Source of the DNA: Cryomorphaceae bacterium
Lineage (GTDB): Bacteria; Bacteroidota; Bacteroidia; Flavobacteriales_D; Crocinitomicaceae
Direction: 5' to 3'
Length of the DNA stretch: 7,071 nucleotides
NCBI GenBank assembly: GCA_027485365.1
Contig: JAIXRD010000246.1
Location: forward strand, 1 to 7,071
The notes below the pieces were generated by a model. It made no database searches and was not told where the DNA came from. It saw only the letters and a list, made by a program, of their open reading frames with translations. Below, in pieces: positions 6,734 to 7,071 of the stretch; within the stretch, counting starts at the first letter, position 1; each line of letters begins with the position of its first letter. A program made the position numbers and the translations under genes.

Positions 6734-7071
6734 ATGATCGAAGCCCCATATATTATTCTCGAACTGGCCAATACGCACGGTGGAGATAAAACCTACATGC
6801 ATTCCTTAATTGATACGTTTGCTGCATATCAAGGGAATTATGGCATGAAATTCCAACCGCTTTCACCAGACACCTTAGCTACGCCTGATTTTCAGTGGTA
6901 TCCAGTGTACCAAACGCTTTATTTCAACCCACAGGAGTGGCATGAAATCATTCAATTGGCAAAGCAAACTAAAGAAGTATGGATTGATTTATTTGACCTT
7001 TACGGGGTACAAATTGTTTCAGAGAATCTTCCAAATATTCATGGGATAAAATTCCAATCGTCTGTATTACA
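6734..7071 (+). CDS. NeuB/PseI-family nonulosonic acid synthase, 3' end outside window
   Basis: Partial gene; 112 complete codons are visible and the reading frame stays open to the window edge. The N-terminus YIILELANTHGGD (6-18) matches the first strand of NeuB-type TIM barrels (consensus like YIIAEIGVNHNGD). It is followed by a helix with LID (25-27) and by MKFQPLSPDTL (38-48), which corresponds to VKFQTFKPEDL. WIDLFDLYGVQIVSEN (83-98) and GIKFQSSVL (104-112) would be the next strands. Enzymes of this family condense phosphoenolpyruvate with ManNAc or a 2,4-diacetamido-trideoxyhexose to give sialic, legionaminic or pseudaminic acid. A pseB gene 1.1 kb upstream makes a pseudaminic or related product plausible. 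The strand around residue 106 differs from the usual KIASGE form, so this may be a divergent subfamily with another substrate. The ATG is well placed next to a promoter. The C-terminal antifreeze-like/SAF domain cannot be checked. Confidence 0.75.
   Translation, partial: MIEAPYIILELANTHGGDKTYMHSLIDTFAAYQGNYGMKFQPLSPDTLATPDFQWYPVYQTLYFNPQEWHEIIQLAKQTKEVWIDLFDLYGVQIVSENLPNIHGIKFQSSVL

Overview
The window looks like chromosomal DNA from a Bacteroidota bacterium, most likely a Flavobacteriia-type organism. The evidence is AT-rich coding sequence, no clear Shine-Dalgarno sequences ahead of the starts, and several gene starts preceded by sequences resembling the Bacteroidota -7 element (TAnnTTTG). 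One of these has a well-spaced -33 TTTG. The genus cannot be fixed from the sequence. All genes are on the + strand.

Positions 132-5599 hold four closely packed genes that look like one transcription unit: alaS (alanyl-tRNA synthetase), a family 2 glycosyltransferase, a protein with an MptE-like/DUF115 or GT42-sialyltransferase-like fold, and a PseB-type UDP-GlcNAc 4,6-dehydratase. The gaps are 3 nt, a 4-nt ATGA overlap, and 15 nt. I see no terminator inside this block.

Positions 5600-5760 hold no convincing gene. Then come two small membrane-protein genes, a DUF805 protein (5761-6147) and a TspO/MBR protein (6219-6686), separated by a clear intrinsic terminator at 6171-6200. The window ends inside a gene (6734 onward) whose first 112 residues look like a NeuB/PseI-family nonulosonic acid synthase. 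That gene has the best promoter in the window, placed so that its mRNA would be almost leaderless.

The biological theme is nonulosonic (pseudaminic or sialic-type) acid metabolism and surface glycosylation. PseB makes the first committed intermediate, and the NeuB-like enzyme would condense a 6-carbon sugar with phosphoenolpyruvate. The GT2 protein and the GNGPSL protein are candidate transferases for building the glycan. The remaining Pse steps (aminotransferase, acetyltransferase, UDP-sugar hydrolase, CMP-transferase) are not in the window. The DUF805 and TspO genes sit between the two sugar-acid genes without an obvious link. No tRNA, rRNA, CRISPR array, insertion sequence or phage gene was seen.
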